In this document: positions 32,069 to 43,202 of the stretch, piece after piece
Layout of the letters: each line of letters opens with the position of its first letter
Position numbering within the stretch: position 1 is the first letter of the stretch
Source of the DNA: Anaerolineales bacterium
GTDB taxonomy: Bacteria; Chloroflexota; Anaerolineae; Anaerolineales; Villigracilaceae
Assembly (NCBI GenBank): GCA_014379595.1
Contig: JACMLM010000071.1
Location: forward strand, 1-64,000
Reading direction: 5' to 3'
Length of the DNA: 64,000 nucleotides
Translations under genes and position numbers: made by a program
Notes under the pieces: generated by a model
What the model saw: the letters and a program-made list of their open reading frames with translations, nothing else
Told to the model about the DNA's origin: nothing
Databases searched by the model: none

Positions 32069-33076
32069 TTAAGAAACCTCACGTCCCGCCATGCGCCAGA
32101 GATAAAGTTTATACAACAATGGCATATATATTTTATCCATAGCCTGTGCTGCTCGCTTAACTTCGCCGCCGAATCCACGTTTGAAGCGATAGACTCCCCA
32201 CAAGCCATCGTGATGTGTTTCAAAGTTTGCTTCAAGAGTTTCTTCATTTTCATCGGGTACACCCCACAGATCATATTCTTCACATCCACGTGCCTTCGCC
32301 CAGCGGATAGCTTCCCATTGCAATAGATAGGTTGGCATGCGGTTACGTTCTTCATCATTAGACGCGCCATACACATACCAGGCACGCGTTCCTTTTGCGA
32401 AGACCATCAACGCAGCAAGAGGTTTACCTTCATATTCCGCAACTAACAATTCACATGTCCCTTTTGGATGGAATAATTCATAAGCGCGTTGATAATATTC
32501 TTTTGAATGCACGCCGAAATTATCGCGCCCACCTGTTACAGTCATCATTTCATGGAAGGCAGAGATATCGTCCCATACGCGGACGGTCACACCTTTTTTT
32601 TCAGCGAGTCGAATGTTGTAACGACATTTTGGTTTCATTCTTGCTAATATTTGTTCTTCATCTTCTTTGATGGAAATTACGATGGTGCGGGGAGGTTGGA
32701 TATTATGTGGTGAAACCGACCATTGACAGTTGACCGTTGACGATGCTTGTTCTTCCCATGTATCTGGTTCGACTTTCAAAAAAACTGCGCGATTTTGTTT
32801 GCAAATAAAATCAACTTCACCCCAAAACTGATCACTGTTCACTGATAACTGTTCTCTGTTCTCACTAAACACTGCCTTTGGCATATAGCCGAGAGTCAAA
32901 CCTAAAGGTAGGCGGCGGAAGAGGATTTGAGCGCCAGTTTCATTGTCAAGAATGAGACGGACGGGTTTCCATCCAAATGATGATTTTAATTCACCCCACT
33001 CGCCCATCTGAAGTAAATGTGCATTGGGATGAGATTCTAGAAAACGATTCCAATAAGTGAGATTAACTTCGGGCAT
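32069..33076 (-). CDS. FemAB-type aminoacyltransferase, tandem paralogue
   Basis: 335 residues, clearly related to the next gene: LLQMGEWGELKSSFGWKP, ARMKPKCRYNIRLAEKKGVTV and CEEYDLWGVPDENEE match its equivalents. It is about 40 residues shorter. Two FemAB proteins in tandem typically add successive residues of one bridge, as FemA and FemB do in staphylococci. Only 3 bases separate it from the dehydratase gene before it and from the paralogue after it. Confidence 0.85.
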   Translation of the reverse strand: MPEVNLTYWNRFLESHPNAHLLQMGEWGELKSSFGWKPVRLILDNETGAQILFRRLPLGLTLGYMPKAVFSENREQLSVNSDQFWGEVDFICKQNRAVFLKVEPDTWEEQASSTVNCQWSVSPHNIQPPRTIVISIKEDEEQILARMKPKCRYNIRLAEKKGVTVRVWDDISAFHEMMTVTGGRDNFGVHSKEYYQRAYELFHPKGTCELLVAEYEGKPLAALMVFAKGTRAWYVYGASNDEERNRMPTYLLQWEAIRWAKARGCEEYDLWGVPDENEETLEANFETHHDGLWGVYRFKRGFGGEVKRAAQAMDKIYMPLLYKLYLWRMAGREVS

Positions 33077-33079
33077 TGG

Positions 33080-34978
33080 TTAGTGGTCTAATGTGGAAAG
33101 TTGAAGATCTGAATGTTGCGCCTCACTGATGGCGGAACCTGGGATGAGACTGTCAATAAATTTGTTGAGGGCAGCGCGGTCTGTGCTGAGAACAGACAAC
33201 TGCTCAATGGCTTGAGGGAGATTCGAGATTAAGACCGAGACGTCCTGATCGAGGCGGAAAATGTCAGGGTGCAGTGTTTGTATGAGTGGCGTGCCTTCGT
33301 CCCAAAGTTCCTCTGCAAGTTTTTCGCCAGGGCGAATACCTGTGAAAGTGATGTTGATATCTTTGTTGGGTTCGAGGCCAGAAAGTTTAATCAGGTCCTC
33401 GGCGAGGTCAACGATACGAACAGGCTGACCCATGTTGAGCACAAAAACTTCGCCGCCGTTTTGCATAGATGATGCCTGTAGAACAAGATAAACGGCTTCG
33501 GGAATGGTCATGAAAAAACGAACCATATCGGGATGTGTAATGGTGATGGGTCCGCCGTTTGCAATTTGATTTTTGAAAATAGGAATGATGCTCCCGCGTG
33601 AACCTAGCACATTGCCAAAGCGGACAACGGTAAAAGCGCGGTTATGTTGACGCGCGGCATCAAGGACTACCATCTCAGCCAGGCGTTTGGTGGCGCCATA
33701 AATGCTCGAAGGGCGCACGGCTTTGTCAGTGGAGATAAGCACAAACCGTTCGATGTTGTGATCAATCGCGGCCTGCACAAGATTGCGTGTGCCGATCACA
33801 TTATTAGTGATGGCTTCAACAGGATTCGCTTCCATTAATGGAACATGTTTGTGCGCGGCAGCATGGAAAACAATCTGCGGCTGATGTATTTTGAAAACTG
33901 AATCGAGACGCTGCGCGTTACGAACATCGGCAATGATGGGGATAATTTTTAGCAATGGATAATTGCTTTGCAGTTCAAGCAGAATTTCAAAAATGGAATT
34001 TTCACCGTGACCAAGCAAAATAAGTTCAGCAGGATTGCGGCGTGATATCTGACGGCTGAGTTCACTTCCAATGGAACCACCTGCACCTGTCACGAGCACG
34101 CGTTTGCCTTCAATTACATGACCGACTTTTTCATCATTAACACGTACAGGTTCGCGACGTAGTAAATCGGTAATATCCACTTCGCGTAAACGATTGACGC
34201 TGACTTTTCCACCGATCAATTCGTAAATGCCCGGCATGGTGCGAGAGGGAATTCCCTTTTGCCTACATGCGTCGTTGACAATGCGAATGATTTTCCCTGG
34301 CGCAGATGGAATGGCGATGATGACTTCATCTACGTGTTGGGTTTCAAGAATGTTTGAAAGTTGGTTAACTTTACCGATAACAGAAACGCCATAAATTTGA
34401 TGATTCTGTTTGGCAGGATCGTCATCAAGAAAACCAATTGGAATGAGATTTAACTGTGATGATTTTTGCAATTCACGTGCCACCAATGCACCTGCATCCC
34501 CTGCACCAATGATGAGTATACGTTTGGCTTCGCGCATTGCATCGCGTGGCCGCTCCGCGTTGGATTGTTCCGCAAGGATACGCAAAGCGAAGCGTGAACC
34601 ACCAATGAGCACAAGCGAGAGCAACCAGTCAATACCTAGGGCAGAACGCGGCATACCGGGCTGAACCCAGCCAATGAAATTGAACAATAGCATTATGCCT
34701 GAAGTCAAAACGGATGCTGTGGTTACCGCCACTGTAATGAGGCGTAGTTCACTTGTACTGGCATAGATCCATAGGCGGCGATATAAGCCAAAAAAATAAT
34801 AAACGGGGATTTTTACAATCAATGCCACAGCACACATGATCAACGCAGCCGGAAAATAAAACGGGAGTTGACTCACATTTAAACGCAATGCAAAACTACC
34901 CAACACCGAAACGATGATCAGAGCAATGTCACCTATTAGAACAAAGCGATTACGAATGTGAGGACGGGAGGATGTCAT
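33080..34978 (-). CDS. Membrane CapD/WbpM-type nucleotide-sugar 4,6-dehydratase
   Basis: 632 residues: four N-terminal helices, a first Rossmann domain (RILIIGAGDAGALVAREL) and a second, catalytic one with VLVTGAGGSIGSELSRQI. The catalytic region is STDKAVRPSSIYGATKRLAE, which aligns with the WbpM/PglF family where the active-site Tyr is replaced. Relatives turn UDP-GlcNAc into a 4-keto-6-deoxy sugar, the first step to bacillosamine- or QuiNAc-type residues for surface glycans. It sits within the polysaccharide operon, consistent with making its initiating or modified sugar. Confidence 0.9.
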   Translation of the reverse strand: MTSSRPHIRNRFVLIGDIALIIVSVLGSFALRLNVSQLPFYFPAALIMCAVALIVKIPVYYFFGLYRRLWIYASTSELRLITVAVTTASVLTSGIMLLFNFIGWVQPGMPRSALGIDWLLSLVLIGGSRFALRILAEQSNAERPRDAMREAKRILIIGAGDAGALVARELQKSSQLNLIPIGFLDDDPAKQNHQIYGVSVIGKVNQLSNILETQHVDEVIIAIPSAPGKIIRIVNDACRQKGIPSRTMPGIYELIGGKVSVNRLREVDITDLLRREPVRVNDEKVGHVIEGKRVLVTGAGGSIGSELSRQISRRNPAELILLGHGENSIFEILLELQSNYPLLKIIPIIADVRNAQRLDSVFKIHQPQIVFHAAAHKHVPLMEANPVEAITNNVIGTRNLVQAAIDHNIERFVLISTDKAVRPSSIYGATKRLAEMVVLDAARQHNRAFTVVRFGNVLGSRGSIIPIFKNQIANGGPITITHPDMVRFFMTIPEAVYLVLQASSMQNGGEVFVLNMGQPVRIVDLAEDLIKLSGLEPNKDINITFTGIRPGEKLAEELWDEGTPLIQTLHPDIFRLDQDVSVLISNLPQAIEQLSVLSTDRAALNKFIDSLIPGSAISEAQHSDLQLSTLDH

Positions 34979-35042
34979 AAGAGACTAGAGAGTAGTGATT
35001 GGTGATTGGTAAATATGTTTAGGTGTGTACTTGTATACGTTT

Positions 35043-35963
35043 TTACTGTCTCATTACTTCTACTGCTTCTTTCAAGCCTTCTGCCAAAGTGACCTTCGGG
35101 TCAAAGCCCATCATATTCATTGCTTTTTTCGGTGTCCCAATCGAACGATAAATGTCACCTATGCGCGGATCAGCATGGATATGCTTGGGAGCATTTGGAA
35201 AGATTTCATAAAGAATATCGAGCAAGTCAAGCAACCGTGTTTCAATGCCTGTACAAACATTGAAAATTTGTCCAGGTGCGGCAGGGTGCTGCGAAGCGAG
35301 TAAATTCGCCTGCACTACATCGCGCACGTTGACCAGGTCACGCGTCTGGCCGCCATCGCCATATATAGTGATTGGCTTTTTATCCAGCAGCCTGCGGATA
35401 AAAATTGGCACGGCGGCGGCATACATAGAATCGGGTCGTTGGCGAGGTCCATAGACATTAAAATATCGAAGCGCAACAACTTCCAAATTGAAGGAGCGTG
35501 TGTAAAGTTCTGCATATATTTCGTCCACACGTTTTGAAACAGCGTATGGAGATAACTGGCTAAGCGGAGTATTTTCTACAAGAGGCATGGCATTCGAGTC
35601 ACCATAAACTGCTGCGCTGGATGCAATGACCACTCGTTTAACATGTGCTTTTCTCGCGGCTTCAAGCAGGATGGATGTGCCTGTAATATTGATATCAAAA
35701 CATTCCTGCGGCTTTTCCATTGATTCAGAAACTGATACAAATGCTGCCTCGTGGAAAATAATATCCACGCCTTTTACTGCTTGATTTACTTCATCTTCAT
35801 CACGCAAGTCGCCTTCGATGATTTCAACATCCAAGCCTTCTAAGTTCTCACGCTTACCTGATGAAAAGTTATCGAGCACGCAAACATTCGCGCTTTGATC
35901 TAATAAAGTGCGTACGATGTGAGAGCCAATAAAACCTGCACCACCAGTTATAAGATATTTCAT
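35043..35963 (-). CDS. NAD-dependent epimerase/dehydratase (UDP-sugar 4-epimerase type)
   Basis: 306-residue extended short-chain dehydrogenase. It has the NAD-binding motif MKYLITGGAGFIGSHIV, catalytic Tyr/Lys in SPYAVSKRVDE, and the downstream LRYFNVYGPRQRP and TRDLVNVRDVV motifs typical of UDP-glucose/galactose-type epimerases. It probably interconverts UDP-hexoses for the glycan made by the neighbours. The stop of the sugar transferase gene abuts its start. Confidence 0.9.
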   Translation of the reverse strand: MKYLITGGAGFIGSHIVRTLLDQSANVCVLDNFSSGKRENLEGLDVEIIEGDLRDEDEVNQAVKGVDIIFHEAAFVSVSESMEKPQECFDINITGTSILLEAARKAHVKRVVIASSAAVYGDSNAMPLVENTPLSQLSPYAVSKRVDEIYAELYTRSFNLEVVALRYFNVYGPRQRPDSMYAAAVPIFIRRLLDKKPITIYGDGGQTRDLVNVRDVVQANLLASQHPAAPGQIFNVCTGIETRLLDLLDILYEIFPNAPKHIHADPRIGDIYRSIGTPKKAMNMMGFDPKVTLAEGLKEAVEVMRQ

Positions 35964-37415
35964 CTATCTGCCCGTCCTTCGTAACACTGTACCAATCGTA
36001 CGCAAGACAATATTGAAGTCCATGCTAAACGTTCTATGCTTGATATAGTAGAGATCATATTCAAGTTTAACCGAAGTTTCTTTTATACTGGCAACATAAC
36101 CATAATTAATCTGCGCCCAGCCCGTCAAACCGGGTTTCACCAACAAACGTGCGCGATAAAATGGAATCTGCTTTTGGAGTTCTGCTACAAGTGAAGGCCG
36201 TTCAGCACGGGGACCAACGAGGCTCATCTCCCCGGTCACTACGCTCAAAAATTGTGGCATCTCATCCAGACGTGTGCGCCGCAAAAAATTCCCCACTCTT
36301 GTGATACGCGGATCATTCTCAGCTGCAAATTTGGCTTCCCCGTCTGGTTCGGCATCTTGTTTCATGGAACGGAATTTATAAATCCTAAATAAGCGCCCGC
36401 CTTTGCCTAATCTTTCTTGTGAATAAAGGATTGGAAAACCGCTTTCCAAGGTAATGGCCGTTGCAGTAAATGGAAAAATTACTATAAATATGATGGTTCC
36501 AAGTAACCCACCGACTATATCCATAAGACGTTTGAATAACTCGTACATACCACTAACGCGCACCTGATCCACAAACGAGCGAATGATCCAATCTGATTCC
36601 AAGTGATCCACTGGAACGCGCTGGGTCAGTTCTTCATATACAATGGGCATACGTGTCACTTCTACACCCAACTCTTGCGTATCTAAAATAGTTTGAAAGG
36701 TTTCACCTTTAATTTCACCATTGATCGCAACAATAATATCTGAAATGCGATAGTCCTCGATAATGTTCAGAAGGCGTTCATTATCCCCCAACACACCAAA
36801 GCCATGATATGACTTACCTTGTTTACGTATATCGTCATCAATAAAACCAATTAATTGAAACGGCGGAGGACTAAGTTTACGATAAATATCTGCAAGCGAA
36901 TGACCCGCCTTACCTGCACCAATAATAAGCACACGGCGCATTAACCCTGATGAAGTGTAGATTCTAATATAGACGGCGCGCCAGCCCAAAGTTAAGATTG
37001 AAGCGAGAACTAGAAATGCTCCTACGCCAATACGCGGTAAACTGCTTGGATCTTGATTGAACGTGAAAACCAGGGAATATCCAAGCAACCCAACAATAGG
37101 AGCGACTGCAATGCCACGGAACGTTTTTCGCCAACTCGCGGCGGAGTGCGGGTCGTAAGATTCCACCATTAATAAAAGCCAAACAAGCGGAAGCAAATAA
37201 AACCAAAATGGTATTTCGGGTCCGTTTAACTGAAGTTCACGTGCAGCGCGTGCAGGGGTTTGTCCACTCTGGATCAAAACATATAAAGAGTATTGGTACC
37301 AAAAATAGATTGCGCCACCCATAGCGCTTACTGATGCAATAAAATCGCCCACCAATAAAATAGAGCGTTGCTCACTTGGTCTTAATCGTAATGAAGGTCG
37401 GTAAATATCAGTCAT
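35964..37415 (-). CDS. Polyprenyl-phosphate hexose-1-phosphate transferase (WcaJ/EpsE type)
   Basis: 483 residues: five N-terminal membrane helices, a CoA-binding-like Rossmann domain (RVLIIGAGKAGHSLADIY), another membrane segment, then the bacterial sugar transferase domain with FRIYKFRSMKQDAE, TRLDEMPQF, MSLVGPRAERP and KPGLTGWAQINYGY. It starts a glycan by moving a sugar phosphate onto undecaprenyl phosphate. It overlaps the glycosyltransferase gene before it by 8 bases. No polymerase or flippase gene lies next to it, so those must be elsewhere. Confidence 0.93.
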   Translation of the reverse strand: MTDIYRPSLRLRPSEQRSILLVGDFIASVSAMGGAIYFWYQYSLYVLIQSGQTPARAARELQLNGPEIPFWFYLLPLVWLLLMVESYDPHSAASWRKTFRGIAVAPIVGLLGYSLVFTFNQDPSSLPRIGVGAFLVLASILTLGWRAVYIRIYTSSGLMRRVLIIGAGKAGHSLADIYRKLSPPPFQLIGFIDDDIRKQGKSYHGFGVLGDNERLLNIIEDYRISDIIVAINGEIKGETFQTILDTQELGVEVTRMPIVYEELTQRVPVDHLESDWIIRSFVDQVRVSGMYELFKRLMDIVGGLLGTIIFIVIFPFTATAITLESGFPILYSQERLGKGGRLFRIYKFRSMKQDAEPDGEAKFAAENDPRITRVGNFLRRTRLDEMPQFLSVVTGEMSLVGPRAERPSLVAELQKQIPFYRARLLVKPGLTGWAQINYGYVASIKETSVKLEYDLYYIKHRTFSMDFNIVLRTIGTVLRRTGR

Positions 37416-38418
37416 TTTTTATAAACAAATTTGAAATGCCACTCCATAAGAATCCCATGCCCCAGGATATGTGCATGGTCGTGATCGCAAGCGGCAGGCC
37501 AAAAATAAGAAACCAGTTACGTTTTTCAATTGCCAACTTTAAACCTGCCAACCCCAGCACAGAAAAATAAAAGAATAATTGGGCCGCGAGTAAATAACGT
37601 GCAAACGCGGCAAGTAAGGATAACACAATCAGAATAATCAGGATTAAGACAAATACAGGAGGCAAAGCCTGCCGCCAGCGTAATGTATGAGGATATCGTT
37701 TAAGCATTTGAAATTTCCAAAAACCATAGCGCCAGTATTGATTTGCTAGTTTCCCCAATGTGGCTCGTGAAAAATAAACCGAGCGAATAGATGGGTCAAT
37801 CCAAACAATTCCACCCGATTCGCGCACGCGCGTATTGAATTCGTAATCTTCATTTGCTAATAATGTTTCATCGAATGCGCCGATCTTATCGATCAGCGTG
37901 CGGCGAAACGAGCCAAAGGGAACAGTATCTACTGCGCCCGCTTTTGCATTGAGACGATACATCGCATCACCCACACCCAATGGATGCGCTGCAGCAAACG
38001 AAATTGATTTTGCGATCTGAGTATCTGCGCCTGCACGAATTTCCCAGACACCGCCCACATTGTCACCTTTACCAGATTCGTGCGCTGCAACACACCGCTC
38101 CACATATTCAGAGATGGGCATCGAATGTGCATCCAAGCGAACAATGATCTCGCCTCTGGACTCACGAATAGCCTGATTCAGCGCCGAGGGAATTGTCCGC
38201 ACTGGATTCTCAACCACCTTAACTGACAAATCCTGATGTTCCTTCTGAAATTCAGCAATCACATCCAGTGTGCGGTCAGTAGACATACCGTCTGAAATGA
38301 TTAATTCCATTTCTGTGCGCGGATAAGTCTGCTTCAGAATGGAATCAAGCAAATGACGAATCGTGGATTCTTCGTTATAACAAGGGACGATAATTGAAAC
38401 AAAAGGTGAAATAGCCAT
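37408..38418 (-). CDS. Family 2 glycosyltransferase with membrane tail
   Basis: 336 residues. The GT-A domain opens FVSIIVPCYNEESTIRHLLDS and carries LIISDGMSTDRT and the metal motif RLDAHSMP; ANEDYEFNTRVRE follows as the acceptor-side acidic motif. Three C-terminal helices hold it to the inner face of the membrane. It resembles succinoglycan-type elongating transferases. First gene of the six-gene polysaccharide operon; no Shine-Dalgarno is evident before ATG 38418. Confidence 0.9.
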   Translation of the reverse strand: MAISPFVSIIVPCYNEESTIRHLLDSILKQTYPRTEMELIISDGMSTDRTLDVIAEFQKEHQDLSVKVVENPVRTIPSALNQAIRESRGEIIVRLDAHSMPISEYVERCVAAHESGKGDNVGGVWEIRAGADTQIAKSISFAAAHPLGVGDAMYRLNAKAGAVDTVPFGSFRRTLIDKIGAFDETLLANEDYEFNTRVRESGGIVWIDPSIRSVYFSRATLGKLANQYWRYGFWKFQMLKRYPHTLRWRQALPPVFVLILIILIVLSLLAAFARYLLAAQLFFYFSVLGLAGLKLAIEKRNWFLIFGLPLAITTMHISWGMGFLWSGISNLFIKND

Positions 38419-38580
38419 AATTTTGGTCTAGGCAACGCATCGCCGCCTAAAAAACGGCGGCGACGGACACTTGTAACAGCAGATTTCATACCAGAGACAG
38501 TATCACAAAGATTGTCTCTTTCTCTAGCTTACTGCGGACGCTTATTCTACCATTAGCATACACAAGGACGTAGAAGAAGT

Positions 38581-38964
38581 TTATAGAAGCAATGCAACGG
38601 CTTCGATCTCGACCAATCCGCCTTTGGGCAAGCCAGCGACTGCAACAGTACTGCGTGCAGGGGGATTTTCGCCAAAGAATTCTGAATAAATAGCATTCAT
38701 CTTTGCGAAATCATTCATATCTTTAAGAAATACTGTTGTCTTAACCACTTGATCAATACTGGAGCCAGCTGCTTCAAGTACATTACGTAAATTATTAAGC
38801 ACCTGACGGGTCTGCTCTTCGACACCGCCTTCGATGAATTCTCCAGTTGCAGGGTCAATGCCAATCTGCCCAGCTGTGTAAACAATTGACTCTGTCTGAA
38901 TAGCCTGTGAATATGGGCCAATTGCCTTTGGTGCTTTATCTGTTTGTACAATTTTCTTTTTCAT
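38581..38964 (-). CDS. RidA-family enamine/imine deaminase
   Basis: 127 residues from ATG 38964 with GAGG upstream; a longer frame above has no start signal. RidA trimers hydrolyse reactive 2-aminoacrylate and related imines. Signature features: KAPKAIGPYSQAI, VYTAGQIGIDPATGE, and the catalytic Arg in NPPARSTVAVAGLP followed by GGLVEIEAVALL. It stands alone between a surface phosphoesterase and the polysaccharide operon. The gap 38419-38580 holds one GC-rich hairpin (about 38437-38460) without a T run. Confidence 0.93.
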   Translation of the reverse strand: MKKKIVQTDKAPKAIGPYSQAIQTESIVYTAGQIGIDPATGEFIEGGVEEQTRQVLNNLRNVLEAAGSSIDQVVKTTVFLKDMNDFAKMNAIYSEFFGENPPARSTVAVAGLPKGGLVEIEAVALLL

Positions 38965-39106
38965 GAGGACCTCATATGAATTTATATTACAAATCGTACT
39001 ATTAAAGTAATGAAACATATTCATTTTAATATAGAAATAGGATATTAAAATGGTAATTTTATCTCGACTATATTCAAGATGTCAGACTCGAACAAATGAG
39101 TATACA

Positions 39107-39137
39107 AAAGAGCTGTGAGAAGATCTCACAGCTCTTT
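39107..39137. terminator. Intrinsic terminator of the double phosphoesterase gene
   Basis: A 14-bp stem AAAGAGCTGTGAGA with its complement around three bases, ending in TTTT on the minus strand, 17 bases after the stop at 39154. Confidence 0.85.
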
Positions 39138-39153
39138 CCAGTTAAATTTGAGG

Positions 39154-42100
39154 TCAGGGACCAGTAATGGTAATCGTGAAGGGTATAGACCAAGCACTCC
39201 AATTTCCAGCTGCATCTTTCGCACGGACATGCCAATAGTATGTTCCAACTTTCATGGCAGGTGGTTTGCGAAAGGTGCTTCGTGTAATTATAGTGTATGA
39301 AGGGCTAGAGAAATCCGAGTCATTATCATATTGAAGTTGATAAGAAACTGCTGTTAACACACTATTCCATTTGAAAGTGGGGTAACGGGTAGACGCATTG
39401 TTAGCAGGGGAATTTAATACTGGGGCCGATGGTCCGGTATTGTCAATTGTAAAAGAACGCGAAGAACTCCACTTGCCAAATTGATTACTGGCATTGTAAG
39501 CGCGTACACGCCAATAGTATTGCCCATCCCCAAAGGGAGATGTAGGTGTATACAACAATTGATTAAACTTTTTAGTGTCCACAATGTTGGTAAAGGCGCT
39601 ATCCCTGGCAAAAATGATCTCATAGGATTTCCCGCCAGTGACACCGCTCCACGAGAACGTTGGGACAGTATTGGTGGTTACCCAATTGGATTGAGGGGAA
39701 CGCAAAATAGGAGCAGAAAGGTTTATCGTATTTGCAGGTGTATAAGTGACAGTCGGTACAGATGTATTTGTCGGTGTTCTTGTGGCTGTATGAGTAGGTG
39801 TCCGCGTTGGCGTAGTTGTAAAAGTAAGAGTAGCAGTTCGGGTTGCCGTGAACGTTGGGATATTGGTTGGAGTAGATGTTATTGTACGTGTTGGAGTTCT
39901 TGTTGCTGTATAGGTGGGTGTATGCGTTGGCGTGTTTGTAAAAGTGGCAGTAGGTGTCCGCGTGGCTGTTGGGGTTCCAGTCGGTGTACGTGTTGGTGTA
40001 TTTGTAGAAGTTGCGGTAGGTGTAGAGGTCCTTGTAGCTGTAGCCGTTGATGTCCGAGTTGCAGTATTGGTGAACGTTGGTGTAAACGTGGCAGTAACTG
40101 TTCTTGTAGGTGTAGTGGTAGGCGTTCGCGTCAAAGTCGGCGTACTTGTTCGTGTGGCTGTCAATATTCCCGTACTGGTAGGTGTTCTAGTTGGAGTAGA
40201 AGTAACTATTGAACCTATAGTTGTAAAGTTCCAGGTATTGCCAGTAGTTACAGTATTGCCATCATCCACAGTTACATACCATTCATATTCAGTATTATTG
40301 TTCAAACCGGGCCAGGCTATGCTGGTAGTGGAATCTGATGGCACATTATTATTCGTACCGATAACTTGATATGCAACACCGCTCTGCATATCATAGCTCA
40401 GTGTAAACTGGCTGTTTGCATCTGTTTGAAAGTCACCGGTTCCCCCGTTACGAGTGGGCGAGAAGGTTTGAACCTGGATCGTGTCATTCTCTGGTGAAAA
40501 TGTCATTATCCTCAACCATCCATCTCCACCATTTATATAATCCTGATAATCAGACAGCAGGGTGTTGACAACATTTCCATTTACAGCTGTATCCTGGCGC
40601 CGCCCTTCCCCATTAGGGTTAACATGCCCCCCTAGCATCAGGAAAAGATTGGAGTGATCGCTTAAGGCATTATAGATGGCCTGCCCTTGAGCGCTCCAAC
40701 TGCCAGGATTCCCGCTATTTATCATGTAATGAGTGGTGGCTATGGCACGCCTATTACTATATGTAGTTAACAGACCATCAGCCCAATCAAGAACAGCCTG
40801 CTCCGGAGTAGTATCATATTCAAAGTGGATGATGATGAATTCCATCCCGCCGGCGCTGAACAATTCATAATTGTTGTCGTTATCAGTTCCATAATGTCCA
40901 CCATAGTAATCGCGCCCCGTGAAGCGGGATATACCAAAAAACTGGTTATAGAGGCTGGTTGATGCAGTATTTCCACCGCCGTCGGGTGATTGGTCATGGT
41001 TACCCACACCCAAGCCATAAGGAATTCCATCAGCAAGCAATGTTGTAAGAGGGTCTTCAATTAAACCATATGCATCGTCAGCTAATTGCCATTCCAATAA
41101 GTTGGGATTCCCGTTTTTGGTATCGCCGTTTTGTACAATGTCACCCAGACCCGTGACAAAGACAATATTTCTGGAATCTTTGTTATTAACAATCCATTGA
41201 GTTTGGGCGCTGAAATTGGCGTAATTATTTGGGTTATCAGTATAATGTTGGGTATCTGGCATGGCGATGATGGTAAAGTCTTCGCCGTCAGTAACCGGCC
41301 GCCCATAAAAAGTCACCGCCAAATCATCCCCCTCAGGGTCAGATACATTTACCTGAAGATTGGGAGAAGTTGAAACGCCCGTCCCGCTATCAACAGGTTG
41401 AACAAGTGTTGGTTGATTCGGAGGTTGATTAATGGGGCCAGTTGCATAAGTTACTTCAAGGAAGGGCCTATTCGTAACGGTTGAATGTTCACTGGAAAAT
41501 AGGATCACACCATCATTTGCTGACGGAATAAAGATCCAACCCAGGTTTGAACTGGGGTTGTTCGCCCATCGCTGCAGGCTGGCTGTCACATTGACTGTAT
41601 ATTGCGTGTTCAATGCAGAAGCAGGAGCGCTATTTATAAAATTAGCATACTCATCCGCTTGGACGCCTGCTTCGCCGCCAAAAGTATTCCAGGTAATATT
41701 CTCCTGCCAACTTACCAAACTCTCATATATATTGGCTGAATTACCTTCAGAATTTGCTACGCTATTAACTCTATACTTTAGATTGGCAGAAACAATTGTT
41801 GAGCCAATAGGAATCTGCCCGCTGGAAGAACCAAAGATATTCTCAAATCGGATCATCGCAACTTCATCATCGCTCTGCCCCGAAGTGACCTCGCCATCCC
41901 ATTCAAGTCCAGTATTTGTACTGAACTCGGAGCTTGCTTGAGGCTGTCGAATAAAAGTATCAACAGTACTGTTGTATCCTGAGACACCATTCTGAAATGT
42001 CACAGTCGTTTGCGGAGCATCGGTTAGTGTATATGAGTCAATAACCACACCTGTACGAGTGATAAATTGAAAAGTAATTTCTGTTTCACTTGCATCAACA

Positions 42101-42906
42101 AGCATGGCACCATAATCACTGTTATACCGCACCTGGCTACCGGATATGGGTGTGCCAAATGAATATAAAGATCTTCCCCCTAAGCCATTTACAAAATATG
42201 GAATCCCATTTTGGAAAATACGTTCATATGTGTGATCATGACCCGCAAGCACCGCATCCGCACCCCAGGCTGCAAACGGCCACTGCAACGTGGTATTCGA
42301 ACCATGTTCACCGGAAGAGTATGGCGCATGGTGCAGGTACACTATGTTCCATATAGAAGTTGATGCTGCAAGCTGATTCTGTAACCAAATCCCTTGAGTG
42401 GATGTGCCGGTAATTCCATCAGGCTCCCGACTGTCACTATCCACAACAAAGAAATGTATCGGCCCCCTCACGAAATCATAGTAACGCTCATTGCCCGGTA
42501 GTGTGAAGTAATTCAGGTGAGGCTGTGCATTGGTAGTGTCCCAATCATGATTGCCTAACGCTGGGAAGAACTGATTCGTTGACGCGCCCGCCCCGTATGA
42601 ACCCGTATACGGATAAATATAATCATGATAATACTGACCAATATTTTGATCTATTGTTGATGCACTCCCCGTCTCATAGTTATTATCACCCAGAGTAATA
42701 ATAAATTCAGGAGCCCAACTTTTTACAAGATTTGCAACATCAAGTTCAGGCTGGCCTGCGGTGCCAAAGTCGCCAATGACCGCAAAGTGTATTGGGGCAG
42801 TAGATTGGAATAAGACATGTGCTGTATTTGGAACAACATTAAATATCCCCCCAAATAAAGTGATAATAAGAACAAAGTTTATGCTAGAGAATTTATTATT
42901 AAACAT
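39154..42906 (-). CDS. Secreted protein with two calcineurin-like phosphoesterase domains
   Basis: 1250 residues with a signal peptide. Domain 1 (about 38-300) is an acid-phosphatase-like metallophosphoesterase: GDFG 45-48, GDNNY 73-77, GNHD 118-121, GHDH 222-225. A DNRLRE-like beta domain follows (about 310-490), then a short Ig-like segment. A second phosphoesterase (about 555-820) has [28 protein letters not shown] and [11 protein letters not shown], where the usual final GHxH reads GHVN. Next come a beta domain, a TPTRT linker of about 130 residues and two fibronectin-like domains (each with [10 protein letters not shown] or [10 protein letters not shown]). It probably works outside the cell in phosphate or nucleotide scavenging; the second site may be altered. 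No membrane anchor or dockerin is seen. No ribosome site precedes ATG 42906. Confidence 0.85.
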   Translation of the reverse strand: MFNNKFSSINFVLIITLFGGIFNVVPNTAHVLFQSTAPIHFAVIGDFGTAGQPELDVANLVKSWAPEFIITLGDNNYETGSASTIDQNIGQYYHDYIYPYTGSYGAGASTNQFFPALGNHDWDTTNAQPHLNYFTLPGNERYYDFVRGPIHFFVVDSDSREPDGITGTSTQGIWLQNQLAASTSIWNIVYLHHAPYSSGEHGSNTTLQWPFAAWGADAVLAGHDHTYERIFQNGIPYFVNGLGGRSLYSFGTPISGSQVRYNSDYGAMLVDASETEITFQFITRTGVVIDSYTLTDAPQTTVTFQNGVSGYNSTVDTFIRQPQASSEFSTNTGLEWDGEVTSGQSDDEVAMIRFENIFGSSSGQIPIGSTIVSANLKYRVNSVANSEGNSANIYESLVSWQENITWNTFGGEAGVQADEYANFINSAPASALNTQYTVNVTASLQRWANNPSSNLGWIFIPSANDGVILFSSEHSTVTNRPFLEVTYATGPINQPPNQPTLVQPVDSGTGVSTSPNLQVNVSDPEGDDLAVTFYGRPVTDGEDFTIIAMPDTQHYTDNPNNYANFSAQTQWIVNNKDSRNIVFVTGLGDIVQNGDTKNGNPNLLEWQLADDAYGLIEDPLTTLLADGIPYGLGVGNHDQSPDGGGNTASTSLYNQFFGISRFTGRDYYGGHYGTDNDNNYELFSAGGMEFIIIHFEYDTTPEQAVLDWADGLLTTYSNRRAIATTHYMINSGNPGSWSAQGQAIYNALSDHSNLFLMLGGHVNPNGEGRRQDTAVNGNVVNTLLSDYQDYINGGDGWLRIMTFSPENDTIQVQTFSPTRNGGTGDFQTDANSQFTLSYDMQSGVAYQVIGTNNNVPSDSTTSIAWPGLNNNTEYEWYVTVDDGNTVTTGNTWNFTTIGSIVTSTPTRTPTSTGILTATRTSTPTLTRTPTTTPTRTVTATFTPTFTNTATRTSTATATRTSTPTATSTNTPTRTPTGTPTATRTPTATFTNTPTHTPTYTATRTPTRTITSTPTNIPTFTATRTATLTFTTTPTRTPTHTATRTPTNTSVPTVTYTPANTINLSAPILRSPQSNWVTTNTVPTFSWSGVTGGKSYEIIFARDSAFTNIVDTKKFNQLLYTPTSPFGDGQYYWRVRAYNASNQFGKWSSSRSFTIDNTGPSAPVLNSPANNASTRYPTFKWNSVLTAVSYQLQYDNDSDFSSPSYTIITRSTFRKPPAMKVGTYYWHVRAKDAAGNWSAWSIPFTITITGP

Positions 42907-43202
42907 GGCACAATCAAGCGAAATCAGAATTAATCACGGTGTGTATGTTGCTCAATGACTGGCGCGTTTGTTCTTGAATACAGTTTACATTGACAATCAA
43001 CTTATCTAAAAAATGATGGGGTAAATCTGGCCTGTTAATAGTGTTAATAATAATCCATTAGGAACTGCAAAATTATTTCTATAATGAAGCCCATTTATTA
43101 TAATACAGAAACGGTTTTACACCGAAGCGCTGAAGATTCATAATTGAGTTAAGAGTTTGGTTATATTTATTGAATGCGCATCTCCCCCCACATCATCCCG
43201 CG
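42907..43202. other. Gene-free stretch of 296 bases
   Basis: AT-rich spacer between two minus-strand genes. It holds a TATAAT on the minus strand near 43098 without a good -35, and no clear hairpin, repeat or RNA gene. Confidence 0.5.

Noticed and set aside
38437-38460. GC-rich hairpin between RidA and glycosyltransferase genes as a terminator
   Set aside because: No T run after the stem in either direction that fits a gene end; role unclear.
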